DNA from: Pseudomonadota bacterium | Lineage (GTDB): Bacteria > Pseudomonadota > Gammaproteobacteria > Burkholderiales > Burkholderiaceae_B | Assembly (NCBI GenBank): GCA_023440825.1 | Contig: JAEXRL010000028.1 | Coordinates: 62,001 to 126,000 of the forward strand | Direction of reading: 5' to 3' | Length of the DNA: 64,000 nucleotides | Shown here: in pieces, positions 44,366 to 53,441 of the stretch | Layout of the letters: the number at the start of each line of letters is the position of its first letter | How positions within the stretch are numbered: position 1 is the first letter of the stretch | The notes under the pieces: model-generated | Told to the model about the DNA's origin: nothing | The model's input: the letters and a program-made list of their open reading frames with translations, nothing else | Databases searched by the model: none | Translations under genes and position numbers: made by a program

Positions 44366-45451
44366 TTACTTACCTGCTGCTTTACGCCATTGACGAATAA
44401 ATTGCAGACGCTCTTTTTGCTCCAGGAAGGTCAGCAAGGACTCATCCACTGGAATAGGAGTCAGCTTGACGCCGGCTAAGCGCTCGGTAATCCCTTTCAC
44501 GTCATTGTCTCCTTCTACGTCATCGCGTACCGAAGCCAGTTGAGATTGATTAGCCAGTACGTTTTGTCCCTCTTCGGACAGCATGAAGTCCAGGAAGACG
44601 CGTGCCGCATTTGGATTTTGAGCTCGCTTGCTGATGAAGGCGATGCGAGACAGAACCAGAGCGTAGTCCTCAGGGTAGGCAACACCAATAGAGCTATCGG
44701 TAGCAGCACGTACCTCGGCATAGGAGCCCAGGATGTTGTAGCCGATCAGGTTTTCACCTGAGGAAACGCGCTCCATCATAGTCCCCGTAGACGATTGCAA
44801 GACCAAGTTCGCAGAACCTACTCCTTTAATGAACTCCCAGTAAGCATCGCCAGCCACCTTGCTATCCTCAGCGGCCAGCATATAGCCTACTGCAGATTTC
44901 TCGATGTCATACGTGGTCACTTTGTTACGGAAACGATCTTGCTCATCGTTCACTAGCTTGGCCAGTGCGGCGTGAGTTTTCGGCACTTCGTCTTCTTTGA
45001 TTAGGCGCGTGTTGTAAATGAAGACGGTAGGCTCATAGGTGGTGCCATATGCTGCATCTTTCCATACCGCCCATTTGGGCAGATTGGGAATTTCAGGAGA
45101 CGCGTAGTCCGCAGCATAACTGCTAGCCAGTTTCATGGCGGAGTCCATAGAGGAGCTCCAGACCAAGTCTGCGCTATGACTGCCCGAAGCCTGTTCGCTG
45201 GTATAGCGATTGTAGATTTCGGTGCTGTTCATGTCGTGAAACTCGACCTTCACGGAAGGATACTTGGCCTCAAAAGCGGCGATTAAGGGATCGGCCGCTT
45301 TACTGTCGGTGGTGGAGTATAAGATGACTTTTGCTTCTTTATTAGCCGCCTCAAGCAGGTCGTGAGCTTGTGCTGAAAAAGCCAGCACTGAACCCAGAAC
45401 CAGGGTAGAGGTACTTAAGGCAAAACCGGATAAGCGTGCTAGGGGGAACAT
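44366..45451 (-). CDS. extracellular solute-binding protein of FbpA/AfuA type
   Basis: 361 residues with a signal peptide cut near SAQAHD. The body starts VILYSTTDSKAADPLIAAFE and shows YEPTVFIYNTRL, YDIEKSAVGYMLAAED, GYNILGSYAEV and FLDFMLSEEGQNVLA. The adjacent-tyrosine iron site of FbpA is not seen (GYNILGSY here), so an organic anion such as a phosphonate or sugar phosphate is as likely as ferric iron. It is closely similar in motif order to the C-terminal domain of the histidine kinase upstream. Confidence 0.9.
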   Translation of the reverse strand: MFPLARLSGFALSTSTLVLGSVLAFSAQAHDLLEAANKEAKVILYSTTDSKAADPLIAAFEAKYPSVKVEFHDMNSTEIYNRYTSEQASGSHSADLVWSSSMDSAMKLASSYAADYASPEIPNLPKWAVWKDAAYGTTYEPTVFIYNTRLIKEDEVPKTHAALAKLVNDEQDRFRNKVTTYDIEKSAVGYMLAAEDSKVAGDAYWEFIKGVGSANLVLQSSTGTMMERVSSGENLIGYNILGSYAEVRAATDSSIGVAYPEDYALVLSRIAFISKRAQNPNAARVFLDFMLSEEGQNVLANQSQLASVRDDVEGDNDVKGITERLAGVKLTPIPVDESLLTFLEQKERLQFIRQWRKAAGK

Positions 45452-45550
45452 ACAAAGTCTCCGTAATTAAAATAGTTAGAGTCGTGACGAGTAAAACCAC
45501 GACCGTATTACCTGAAGAATATTGTGTGTATTGAAGCTGTCATGAACCTG

Positions 45551-48088
45551 TCATGGTGCCAGCGGCTCGGCCTTAGGCAAGTGTGGGGTGTCCGTCACTA
45601 GCCGTAGCCAGTTCTGGGTGAAGCGGCCACGGCGAGTCGGGTCTAACCCCACAAGTAGTGTGGGTTTCAGTATATCTGGTTGTATTATTGCAAGCCCTTG
45701 ATTTTCAATATGTTTTCCAAACCAGTTGCCTTCTGTTTTACTGTCTAAAGCACCAAGTCCAGCCTGTTTGGCGGCCACTCCTTGTCCTTGTTCAGAGAGC
45801 AGGTAATCAATAAATAAGCCGGCTAAATGTCGATTTTTGGCCTTACGGTAAATCAGTGCAGTACGGGAAAACACCGAGACGTAATCATCGGGGATAACGA
45901 TTTCTATCGCTGCACCAGCCTGTTTTTTAGCCATCGCATACGAACCTAAAACGTTATATGCCAGATCCAGAGTGCCATTTTCTATGTCGTCTAAAATTGC
46001 ACTGGTATTGCCGTAAAGACGTACGCCAATTTGCCCCATTTCGTTGGCTAATCCCCAGAAATTACTGGATACCCGTTCATCGTATTGGGCAAATAGATAC
46101 CCTACGCCACTGATATTAATGTCATATGTGCCCACTCGACGAAACAGGGTTTGTTTGTGCTGCTCTAACTGTTGTAGCAGCGCTGTATGCGTGCGTGCTT
46201 GCTGCTCGTGGGCAATGCGCGTAGAGGAGTACACAAATACGGCCGGCTCTACCGTAAAGCCAAAGACTTCTTTACGCCAACGCGCCCATTCGGGCATTTT
46301 TCGGGTTTGTTCAGACTCATGGCTTAAGGCATAACCATCGTTTGCCAGCCGCATTTGTAGGTCGGCGGCGGAGCTAAGCAAAATATCGGTGTCGGGCAAG
46401 CTGTCTGCCCGTGCATGCAAATACAGCGCTTGGCTGTCTATTTCGTGATAGTGGATATCAACGTTGGAGTAGAGCCGCTGAAAGTCCAGAGCTAGTTGCT
46501 CAAAGGGTTCGATATCCGTCGGTCCGCTAATACTGAGTGTTAGCGTCTCTGGCCCCTGTATACGAGCCGGATAATAGTGACTGTTAATGCTCATATTCAA
46601 CCCCGTTGAAAAGGGGGGCGTTTGAGCATAAAGCTGGGTGCACCACGGTATTAAGGAAAAACTGAGCACTAGCACGGAGATTACGGCAGGGCTAAGACGC
46701 AGCTTGCGCAAGCTAAGTTGTGCGGGCAGCTCGACTCTGACGGTCAAGCCACCGCCCATACGGTCACGTAGTTCCAGGGTGCCGCCATGGCTGTTGACAA
46801 CTGACTGTACGATAGACAAACCCAGTCCCGAGCCCACTTTTCCTTGAGCGGCGGAGCCACGTACAAAGCGTTGTAACACTTGGGCTTTTTCATCCTCGTT
46901 GATACCTGGACCACGATCGGCGATGTCAAAGACGATCATGCCGTTTTCTCGGCTATAAACATGAATTTCTACCGTTTTCTGTTCGCCGTATAGCAATGCA
47001 TTTTCAATCAGGTTGCGCAGCATTTCGCGTAGCGCGATGTGATCGCCCATGATATGGGCCCGTTCAGCTAGGGGGGTGATGTTAAGTACAACCAGATCCG
47101 CCATTTCCGGGTCCAGGCGTCCGAGCACTTGCCTGATCAGGGTAGGGACTGCGAGCTTGCGGCTAGTGGCAGCATCGCGTCGATGTGAAATCGTGGCATC
47201 CATGAGCATCTGATTCAGCAACTGTGTCATGTGGGCAGCATTGGCATGGATACGTAAAACGCGTTTACGTAGCTGTTCACCGTCGCGCTCTTCTAAGGCG
47301 AGTTCGGATTGCATTTTTAATGCGGCTAAGGGGGTGCGGATTTGATGTGCTGCGTCAGCAAGCAGGTGATTTAATGTGTACAACGAGGTCTTCAGGCGCA
47401 GCATAAAATCGTTCAGCACCTGCACCAGGCTTTTGATTTCAGTGGGGACCGCTTGCTCGATGGGTTTGAGATTGTCATGTGAACGTTCCTGCAGCTCAGC
47501 GGCAATGGCACCTAAAGGGGCAAATGCACGACGTATGCCAAAAGCGGTAATCAGCAGGGCCACCAAGATAATGCCAGTTAGTGGTAGTGTGCTGTGGCTA
47601 AATAGCTCTTGCGTTAAGGTTTCGCGTGTGCCCAGTGTTTCGGCAACTCGCACGGTCACCCAGCGAGGTGTGCTATGCAGCGAGCTACTTAATAAACGCC
47701 CAACGGTAGCAATACGTACGGGTGTGTCTTTGTATTCCTGTGTAATAAACTCGGCCTGCGGCAGCGTGGCGGTGGCCAGATTCGCACCTAGGTCTTCGTA
47801 GCCTGCAATATGCTGCTGACCGTCATGCACAGAGTAAAAAATGCGCTCTTGGTCCGAGAGCATGGCCATGGCCGAATAGGGGAGTTCTACAGTAAGCTGG
47901 CCATCGTTAACTTGCACCGCGTTGGCAATGGTTAAGGCGGAAGCTTTCAGTAAACGATCATACGCCGCATCAGCAGCACGCTTGGCATAGGCATGGGAAA
48001 TCAGTGCAAGCCCCAGCAAGGCAAAAATCAGCAGGCATAAAGCCAGAGCCAGCACGCGGTGCTGGATAGAAAAAGGGCGCGCTTTCAT
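45551..48088 (-). CDS. TctE-like sensor histidine kinase with C-terminal periplasmic binding-protein domain
   Basis: 845 residues, nearly twice a normal TctE/QseC kinase. Order: TM1 (11-33), periplasmic TctE-type sensor (35-165), TM2 (168-188), dimerisation helix with His248 in DAAHQIRTPL, ATPase with N-box LIENALLYG (360-368), DRGPGI (391-396) and GSGLGLSI (419-426). The kinase ends near 455. Then come a basic stretch RKLRL, a hydrophobic segment (about 465-486) ending QLYAQ, and a full receptor domain (500-845) with YDINISGVGYLF and YNVLGSYAMAKK, paralogous to 44366-45451. The stop is replaced by an in-frame junction. It starts two bases after the response regulator stop and controls, by inference, the ABC genes downstream. 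Confidence 0.92.
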   Translation of the reverse strand: MKARPFSIQHRVLALALCLLIFALLGLALISHAYAKRAADAAYDRLLKASALTIANAVQVNDGQLTVELPYSAMAMLSDQERIFYSVHDGQQHIAGYEDLGANLATATLPQAEFITQEYKDTPVRIATVGRLLSSSLHSTPRWVTVRVAETLGTRETLTQELFSHSTLPLTGIILVALLITAFGIRRAFAPLGAIAAELQERSHDNLKPIEQAVPTEIKSLVQVLNDFMLRLKTSLYTLNHLLADAAHQIRTPLAALKMQSELALEERDGEQLRKRVLRIHANAAHMTQLLNQMLMDATISHRRDAATSRKLAVPTLIRQVLGRLDPEMADLVVLNITPLAERAHIMGDHIALREMLRNLIENALLYGEQKTVEIHVYSRENGMIVFDIADRGPGINEDEKAQVLQRFVRGSAAQGKVGSGLGLSIVQSVVNSHGGTLELRDRMGGGLTVRVELPAQLSLRKLRLSPAVISVLVLSFSLIPWCTQLYAQTPPFSTGLNMSINSHYYPARIQGPETLTLSISGPTDIEPFEQLALDFQRLYSNVDIHYHEIDSQALYLHARADSLPDTDILLSSAADLQMRLANDGYALSHESEQTRKMPEWARWRKEVFGFTVEPAVFVYSSTRIAHEQQARTHTALLQQLEQHKQTLFRRVGTYDINISGVGYLFAQYDERVSSNFWGLANEMGQIGVRLYGNTSAILDDIENGTLDLAYNVLGSYAMAKKQAGAAIEIVIPDDYVSVFSRTALIYRKAKNRHLAGLFIDYLLSEQGQGVAAKQAGLGALDSKTEGNWFGKHIENQGLAIIQPDILKPTLLVGLDPTRRGRFTQNWLRLVTDTPHLPKAEPLAP
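46701..46714. repeat. perfect 14-bp palindrome at the kinase/receptor-domain junction
   Basis: AGCTTGCGCAAGCT is self-complementary and lies exactly where the kinase part ends and the second signal-like segment begins. On the minus strand it contains an in-frame TTG (Leu460) that could act as an internal start for a protein beginning with a normal signal peptide. Confidence 0.7.
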
Positions 48089-48090
48089 GC

Positions 48091-48762
48091 TTACTCTTCA
48101 ATAAGGTGAGCGCAATAACCGCTGCCCCGTACGGTTTCTATACGAATATGGGCCTCTCCCAATTTGCGCCGAATACGAGAAATATGCAGCTCGATGGCAT
48201 TCGGGCTGCATTCCTCATCAAAATTGAACAGTTGGGTCATTAAGCGCTCTTTGGATACCACTTGACCGATACGACTGAGCAGGATTTCCAACAGACAAAA
48301 TTCGCGCCGCCCAAAATCAAGCTGTTCGTCATTCACGTTGATGCGTCGGGCGGCACTATCTATGGTGAGATTGCCCAGTACCGATATACTGCTGGTTTGC
48401 CCGCTAGGTCTGCGCATCAATACGCGTAATCGGGCTTCCAGTTCACGAAAATCAAAAGGTTTGACCAAATAGTCATCGGCACCCAGATCCAGCATGCTGA
48501 CCTTATCTTCGATTTCCGCTCTGGCTGTCATCACCAGCACCGGGGTGTCTAGCTTGAGTTGCCGCATATGCCGTAGAACGCTGAAACCATCTTTGTCTGG
48601 CAGCATAATATCCAGTAGTAAGGCGTCCCAGGTTTCCAGCTCGCAGTAGCGTTTGGCATCGTAACCGTTTTTCACCCACTCCACGCTGTGCCCGGCAGAG
48701 CGTAAGCGACTGCTAATGGCCTCTCCTAGATCCTCATTGTCTTCGACCACTAATATACGCAT
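48091..48762 (-). CDS. OmpR-family response regulator (TctD/QseB-like)
   Basis: 223 residues. Receiver with acidic pair E7/D8, phospho-acceptor Asp51 in LLLDIMLPDKDG and Lys101-type VKPFDF; the C-terminal winged helix has FGRREFCLLEILLSRIGQVVS and ELHISRIRRKLGE. First gene of the leftward cluster, so it most likely activates the ABC importer genes downstream in response to the unusual kinase. Confidence 0.94.
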   Translation of the reverse strand: MRILVVEDNEDLGEAISSRLRSAGHSVEWVKNGYDAKRYCELETWDALLLDIMLPDKDGFSVLRHMRQLKLDTPVLVMTARAEIEDKVSMLDLGADDYLVKPFDFRELEARLRVLMRRPSGQTSSISVLGNLTIDSAARRINVNDEQLDFGRREFCLLEILLSRIGQVVSKERLMTQLFNFDEECSPNAIELHISRIRRKLGEAHIRIETVRGSGYCAHLIEE

Positions 48763-48854
48763 GGCTTAACCCCGTAGTATCGTTATTTGATGTGGCTGTT
48801 CTATGCCCCTTTGATTAATTCTAGCCTATCGCACAGCCACCACCTTGGGATCTG

Positions 48855-50000
48855 CTATGCAGGGCCTACATGCTGGAATAAATGCATATGATCAGCCAAG
48901 TCGGGGCCTAGGCGTAATGACTGTTCGCGTTGGTTCGCAAACTGGAGCATGCGTTGTAAGGACTGACGGGCCTGTGAGGCTAAACGGGGATCTATCTGTA
49001 TGGCTTGAGTCTGGTCAGTAAGTGTTTGCTCTAGCTGGTGTAGGGTGTTTAATCCCATCCAGGGGCAGAATGCGCAGCTTTTACAGCTAGCACTATTTCC
49101 TGCAGTTGGGGCAGCCAAAAAATGCTTGTTTGGAGCCTGTAAACGCATAGCATGAAGAATGCCCTGATCTGTGGCTACGATATAAGTTGTGGCTTGCCCC
49201 TCTTTGGCGGCTCGGATCATTTGACTGGTGGAGCCAACGATATCGGCCAGCGCCAGTACAGCAGCCGGGGACTCGGGATGGGCTAGAACCTGAGCATGGG
49301 GATAACGCGCTTTAAGTAACTGTAGCTCGTGAGCTTTAAACTCGTCATGCACCAGGCAAGAACCCTGCCATAGGAGCATATCGGCCCCCGTTTGTTGTTG
49401 CACGTAAGCGCCCAAGTGCCGATCCGGTGCCCACAGTATTTTTTTGCCTTGTGCGTGCAGGTGACTGACGATTTCCAGTGCGATGGATGAAGTCACGACC
49501 CAGTCGGCCCTAGCCTTCACAGCTGCGCTTGTGTTGGCATAGACGACCACCACTCGCTCGGGGTGTTGATCACAAAAGGCGTTGAAATCTTCAATGGGGC
49601 AGCCAAGATCCAAGGAGCATTGGGAGTCTGGATGGCAGATCAGTACCGTCTTTTCCGGACTGAGGATTTTTGCTGTTTCGGCCATAAAGTGCACGCCCGC
49701 AACGACGAGTGTTTGTGCCGTATGGGCTTGGCCAAAGCGTGCCATTTCTAAAGAGTCGCCGACGCAGCCTTGCGTAGCCAGCGCTAAGTCCTGTATTTCT
49801 GGTTCAGTGTAGTAATGCGCCAGCAGTACCGCACCTGTTTGTGTTAACTGCTGTTTCAAGCGTTCCAGACTGAGTGCTTTTTCGTCTGGGCTGGCAGGGG
49901 GTGGTGGAGTAAGGCGAATTTGCCCTGCGTAACGGTGTAAGCCCTGAGACGAGCCATCGTGCGTGAACTCGCACGCATCATAGGAAAATATAGTAGACAT
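48855..50000 (-). CDS. nadA: quinolinate synthase NadA
   Basis: 381 residues from ATG 50000; a TTG two codons upstream is not needed. NadA motifs: VLLAHYYTEPEIQDLA, GDSLEMARF, VVAGVHFMAETAKIL, VVVYANTSAAVKA and WAPDRHLGAYV. Cys for the [4Fe-4S] cluster lie in ATQGCVGDS-type, CPIEDF and SCKSCAFCPWMGLNTL segments. It makes quinolinate from iminoaspartate and DHAP for NAD synthesis. No nadB or nadC is adjacent. Confidence 0.95.
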   Translation of the reverse strand: MSTIFSYDACEFTHDGSSQGLHRYAGQIRLTPPPPASPDEKALSLERLKQQLTQTGAVLLAHYYTEPEIQDLALATQGCVGDSLEMARFGQAHTAQTLVVAGVHFMAETAKILSPEKTVLICHPDSQCSLDLGCPIEDFNAFCDQHPERVVVVYANTSAAVKARADWVVTSSIALEIVSHLHAQGKKILWAPDRHLGAYVQQQTGADMLLWQGSCLVHDEFKAHELQLLKARYPHAQVLAHPESPAAVLALADIVGSTSQMIRAAKEGQATTYIVATDQGILHAMRLQAPNKHFLAAPTAGNSASCKSCAFCPWMGLNTLHQLEQTLTDQTQAIQIDPRLASQARQSLQRMLQFANQREQSLRLGPDLADHMHLFQHVGPA

Positions 50001-50110
50001 TACCAAGTGCTCTAAGTGAGTATAAGTACCTTAGGATACTGTGTAATGTCTCTCTTGTGGGGTAATAAGCTTATGGGTCAAATGCATATAGTGCATCTGA
50101 CCCTGCCTAC

Positions 50111-51160
50111 CTACGGAGCAGGATTAGGCCATTGCTGATGAATGCGTTCAACCGCTTGCAGCAGCTCGTCACTAAGCGTCACCTCGACACTAGCGATGTT
50201 CTCTTTCAGTTGGGCAATAGTCGTTGCGCCCATAATGTTACTGGCCACATAACTTTTTTGATTCACCCAAGCCAGTGCGAGCTGTGTGGGGCTGAGTTGA
50301 TACTGTCGAGCTAGCGCGTTGTAGGCCTGGGCAGCCTCACGGGCTTGGGTAGAATCGTAACGCGTAAAACGATCATATAAGGTGAGTCTGCCTTGTGCGG
50401 GTTGAGCACCATGATCGTATTTGCCAGTGAGCACGCCCATGGCTAAGGGGGAGTAAGCTAATAGGCTAATTCCCTCGTAATGGCTGAACTCGGAAAGGCT
50501 TTCCTCATATTGCCTGTTAAGCAGGTTGAATGGGTTTTGTATGCTAGCAATCAGAGGTTTGTTAGCGTAGCGAGCCTGGTTCAGATATTGGGCTACCCCC
50601 CAAGCGGTTTCGTTGGACACGCCTATATGACGAATTTTTCCTTGCTGTATGAAGTCTTGCAAGACGTCCAAGGTTTCGGCGATGCTCACGCTATGTTCAT
50701 CTTTGGGCCAGGGATAGGCGCGGCGGCCGAAGGTGGCCGTGGTACGGTCGGGCCAATGTAATTGGTACAGATCCAGATAGTCTGTTTGTAGACGCTTTAG
50801 GCTGTCGTGCAGTGCCTGTTCCAGATTGCGACGATCTAAGTGGGTTTTTCCGTCTCGGATATGAGCAGGCCGTTTAGGGTCTCGAACAGGGCCAGCCACT
50901 TTGCTTGCCAAGATAATATCGTGCCTGCGTCCGGTTTTTTTTAGCCATGTGCCAATGCACGCTTCGGTGCTGCCTTGTGTGCTGGCCTGGGGGGGCACTG
51001 GGTACATTTCGGCCGTATCGACAAAATTCACACCGGCGTCGATAGCAAAGTCCAGTTGCTCATGGGCTTCTTGCTCAGTGTTTTGTTCGCCCCACGTCAT
51101 GGTTCCTAAACCAATAAGGCTAATGTCTAAGTCTGTATGACCAAGTTTACGGTATTGCAT
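50111..51160 (-). CDS. aldo/keto reductase (Tas-like)
   Basis: 349 residues. Start MQYRKLGHTDLDISLIGLGTMTWG (in pieces) and VDTAEMYPVPPQASTQGSTE are diagnostic of Tas-type aldo/keto reductases; catalytic Asp/Tyr lie there, Lys in ILASKVAGP and His in LDLYQLHWPD. NADPH-dependent cytoplasmic reductase of unknown substrate. Stands alone. Confidence 0.93.
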   Translation of the reverse strand: MQYRKLGHTDLDISLIGLGTMTWGEQNTEQEAHEQLDFAIDAGVNFVDTAEMYPVPPQASTQGSTEACIGTWLKKTGRRHDIILASKVAGPVRDPKRPAHIRDGKTHLDRRNLEQALHDSLKRLQTDYLDLYQLHWPDRTTATFGRRAYPWPKDEHSVSIAETLDVLQDFIQQGKIRHIGVSNETAWGVAQYLNQARYANKPLIASIQNPFNLLNRQYEESLSEFSHYEGISLLAYSPLAMGVLTGKYDHGAQPAQGRLTLYDRFTRYDSTQAREAAQAYNALARQYQLSPTQLALAWVNQKSYVASNIMGATTIAQLKENIASVEVTLSDELLQAVERIHQQWPNPAP

Positions 51161-51270
51161 GACTGTCCTGTAAAGAGTGTGCCAAGCTTAAGGTGAGAAA
51201 GGAAAAACATAACCATAGCTTAGATTTGTATCCTCACCAAACCTGTTTGGCATTCAGTATAAGCGTGTGC

Positions 51271-51888
51271 TTAGACGAGGAAATTGGCGTCGTTTCTAAA
51301 CCAGCCTGTGACGGACCAGCGCTCGGTCAAGCAGGGCAAGACAGCATGAGGCACAGTGTCACTGCGAAACAAAACTAAGCGTCCCATTTCTGGCGCCACG
51401 CGTTGTATCGCTTGGGCAGGGGAGTCTAAGGAGTAAATATCCAGCTCTCCGCCTTGGCCAGCTTGCCACTGAGGATTCAGGTAAAGCACCATGGATATTT
51501 TACGAAACTGAGTATGTTGGTGCTGATCTAGGTGCTTCGCATAGCCCGCACCCGAAGAATAGCGAGCGAAATGGCATTCGAATCGTCGTAAGCCCAAGAA
51601 AAAGGCTTGATTTAATTCATGCTGTATCTCTTGAGCCCACGCCAGAAAGGCTAGGCTCGCAGGATAGGTGTCGGTGTCATGGATCCAGCATATCTTATCG
51701 CCGCGTATGTCGGTGTTGACGTGTTTTTTCTGAGAGCGGCCTATATTGGCAGACTTGAATAGCTGCGCCTGCCATCGTTCACGTGCCTCGTGTAAAAGCT
51801 GTTGGCTCAAGTGGGGGGGAAGCAGACCATCGGCGATACCCCAGCCCTGATCAGCGAGCTCGTCCAGCAACTTATCGAGGATATTCAT
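51271..51888 (-). CDS. 2OG-Fe(II) oxygenase family protein
   Basis: 205 residues. Iron ligands are visible as His119-x-Asp121 in YAKHLDQH and His181 in DTVPHAVLP, with Arg190 for 2-oxoglutarate in TERWSVTGWF. RISMVLYLNPQW-type and GGELDIYS strands complete the jelly roll. Family members hydroxylate proteins or small molecules. No informative partner gene. Confidence 0.9.
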   Translation of the reverse strand: MNILDKLLDELADQGWGIADGLLPPHLSQQLLHEARERWQAQLFKSANIGRSQKKHVNTDIRGDKICWIHDTDTYPASLAFLAWAQEIQHELNQAFFLGLRRFECHFARYSSGAGYAKHLDQHQHTQFRKISMVLYLNPQWQAGQGGELDIYSLDSPAQAIQRVAPEMGRLVLFRSDTVPHAVLPCLTERWSVTGWFRNDANFLV

Positions 51889-52032
51889 GATAAATCAACC
51901 CAGAGCTAGAAAGAACCGTATCAAAGTAAGTATGCATAACTGTGTATCCGTGAAATAGTGCTGAACCTGAGGGCTTGATGGCCTCTGTTTGATGTGCTGT
52001 TAGGAGATGGGGCGAGTACCGGCAGGCTGCGC

Positions 52033-52515
52033 TCAGGCCGCTCGGTCGCAATCGGGAAGTGGCTCCTGAATTTCAGAGGCGTGGCGTGGCCTCAGTGGGG
52101 CCAGACCGTGGGCGCTACGCAAACGCTGGCAGTCAGGGTTAGGCGTACCATCGGGCAGCCATACGGGAAACTGCCGGCAGGGGCTAGGGCGCTGAGCATA
52201 AATGGCGCAAGCAATGCCTGGCTGACCCAGTGTGCCTCGCAACGCCACGCAGCGTCCTCCTTGCTCAGTACCCTTCATGCAGGCACGCAGTGGCCCCACT
52301 TGGCTAACGAGTTCAGGCGGCACACTGCCGCCAGTAGGGCCGGCTATTTCGCCACTGTAAAATGCCACCCGAAAATGCGCACAACACACGCCGCAGGAAA
52401 GGCAAGGACTAGTGTCAAACACCTCATCATTCGGAGGAGCTTGCAAAACCTGAACAGCAACCGTTGTGCACAGAGCCTCGTGCAGGGCACGAGCCTGTTG
52501 ATGAGAAGATGACAT
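52033..52515 (-). CDS. YkgJ-family CxxCxxCC zinc/iron-chelating protein
   Basis: 160 residues from ATG (GTG eight codons upstream is possible). The family motif appears as SPCLSCGVCCAHF near residue 37, followed by GRCVALRGTLGQPGIACAIYAQRPSPCRQFP. Eight or so Cys suit metal binding. Biochemical role of the family is undefined. An overlapping opposite-strand frame is a shadow of its GC-rich codons. Confidence 0.88.
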   Translation of the reverse strand: MSSSHQQARALHEALCTTVAVQVLQAPPNDEVFDTSPCLSCGVCCAHFRVAFYSGEIAGPTGGSVPPELVSQVGPLRACMKGTEQGGRCVALRGTLGQPGIACAIYAQRPSPCRQFPVWLPDGTPNPDCQRLRSAHGLAPLRPRHASEIQEPLPDCDRAA

Positions 52516-52539
52516 AAATGCACTCAGAGCGACAGGCAC

Positions 52540-52968
52540 CTACTGCTTTATCGTTATCGTTAAGCGGAAGCAGCAACAAGTGCCTAAAGTTAATATTTTA
52601 TTTTTTTGCTAGGCACTGACGCCAGAAAAAAAAAGCGCAACACGCAAAAAAACCACGAACCCTGTCTAGGCAGAAACATCTGATCTTTATCTTAGTACAC
52701 AAACGCAAAAAGTCTAGGCAGCGGCCATGCAAGCGTGTATAGCGTTCAAATACGTACAAAGCCACACTGAAAATAAAGACTGCTAGCAATTTGCCTGTGC
52801 TATCACATAGCGGCTTTATCGAATAGCCAAGAGCGAACAGCAGTCCGTCTGCCTATCGCTTATTTTTATGCCCACGACTTAGCCGTTCTTTAACTTCGCA
52901 TCCAAACATAAACTTAAATTTTTCTTGACAGCTTTTTGTTTTATGGGGTATAGTCTTTCTTCTTTACT
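52540..52968. other. gene-free stretch upstream of tRNA-Val
   Basis: About 430 bases with no convincing gene; a 63-codon minus-strand frame is rich in Cys/Phe/Arg and has no Shine-Dalgarno. It contains a 10-bp direct repeat GTCTAGGCAG (52664-52673 and 52712-52721) and, at about 52884-52895, a GTTCTTTAAC boxA-like string. Confidence 0.5.
52925..52954 (+). promoter_or_regulatory. promoter of tRNA-Val
   Basis: TTGACA (52925-52930), 18-base spacer, TATAGT (52949-52954): a near-consensus sigma-70 promoter ending 15 bases before the tRNA. Confidence 0.85.
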
Positions 52969-53045
52969 AGGCGGTTAGCTCAGTTGGTTAGAGCGCTACG
53001 TTGACATCGTAGAGGTCGCTGGTTCGAATCCAGTACTGCCTACCA
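52969..53045 (+). tRNA. tRNA-Val (GAC)
   Basis: 77 bases including encoded CCA. Acceptor AGGCGGT / ACTGCCT, D-arm GCTCAGTTGGTTAGAGC, anticodon arm CTACG-TTGACAT-CGTAG with anticodon GAC, T-arm GCTGG-TTCGAAT-CCAGT, discriminator A and CCA. It has its own promoter and terminator. Confidence 0.96.
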
Positions 53046-53078
53046 GAATACCCCCCACTGGCACCAAGCCAGACCAAG

Positions 53079-53113
53079 AAAAGCCGCACCAATTAAAGGT
53101 TGCGGCTTTTTTG
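53079..53113 (+). terminator. intrinsic terminator of tRNA-Val
   Basis: AAAGCCGCA / TGCGGCTTT with an inner CC/GG pair, followed by a T-run, 34 bases after the tRNA. Confidence 0.85.
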
Positions 53114-53155
53114 TTGCCAAGTCAGGCCCAGCCAAAACAAGCGGTAGCAAATTAA

Positions 53156-53178
53156 TTTGGGGGTATATTTGGGGGTAT
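53156..53178 (+). repeat. tandem TTTGGGGGTAT repeat downstream of tRNA
   Basis: Two 11-bp copies (53156-53166 and 53168-53178). From general knowledge, paired GGGGGTAT strings are common just upstream of tRNA-targeting integrase genes in proteobacteria. No integrase gene follows here, so this may be what is left of an integrated element. The rest of 53114-53441 has no gene. Confidence 0.5.
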
Positions 53179-53441
53179 GGCAGACAGCCGTGGGAGTATT
53201 CGCCCAGTACAAGCGTGCGTTTGAGGTGACGCCCCTTCGGGAAAAAGGCTAGTGTTATTTATGCCTCGAAATGGACTGCTCTAGTAAGGCTTGTAACGCT
53301 ATGCCAAGTGCACTAGCAGTGCTGCTGCCTGTAGTGACCGAGTTTTTCTTATCACTTTCATATCAAACTCACAAATAAACCCCTCTTGAAAAAGATGGTA
53401 ATATTTTGTCGCGTATAAAAAACAATTTTTTGGAGAGGGTG

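Noticed and set aside
44366..45451. Firm call as ferric iron receptor FbpA
   Set aside because: The adjacent-tyrosine iron site is not visible and no Fur-type site was recognised; kept as FbpA/AfuA type of unknown ligand.
52598..52789. 63-codon minus-strand frame rich in Cys, Phe and Arg
   Set aside because: No Shine-Dalgarno, no motif; composition reflects A/T tracts on the opposite strand.
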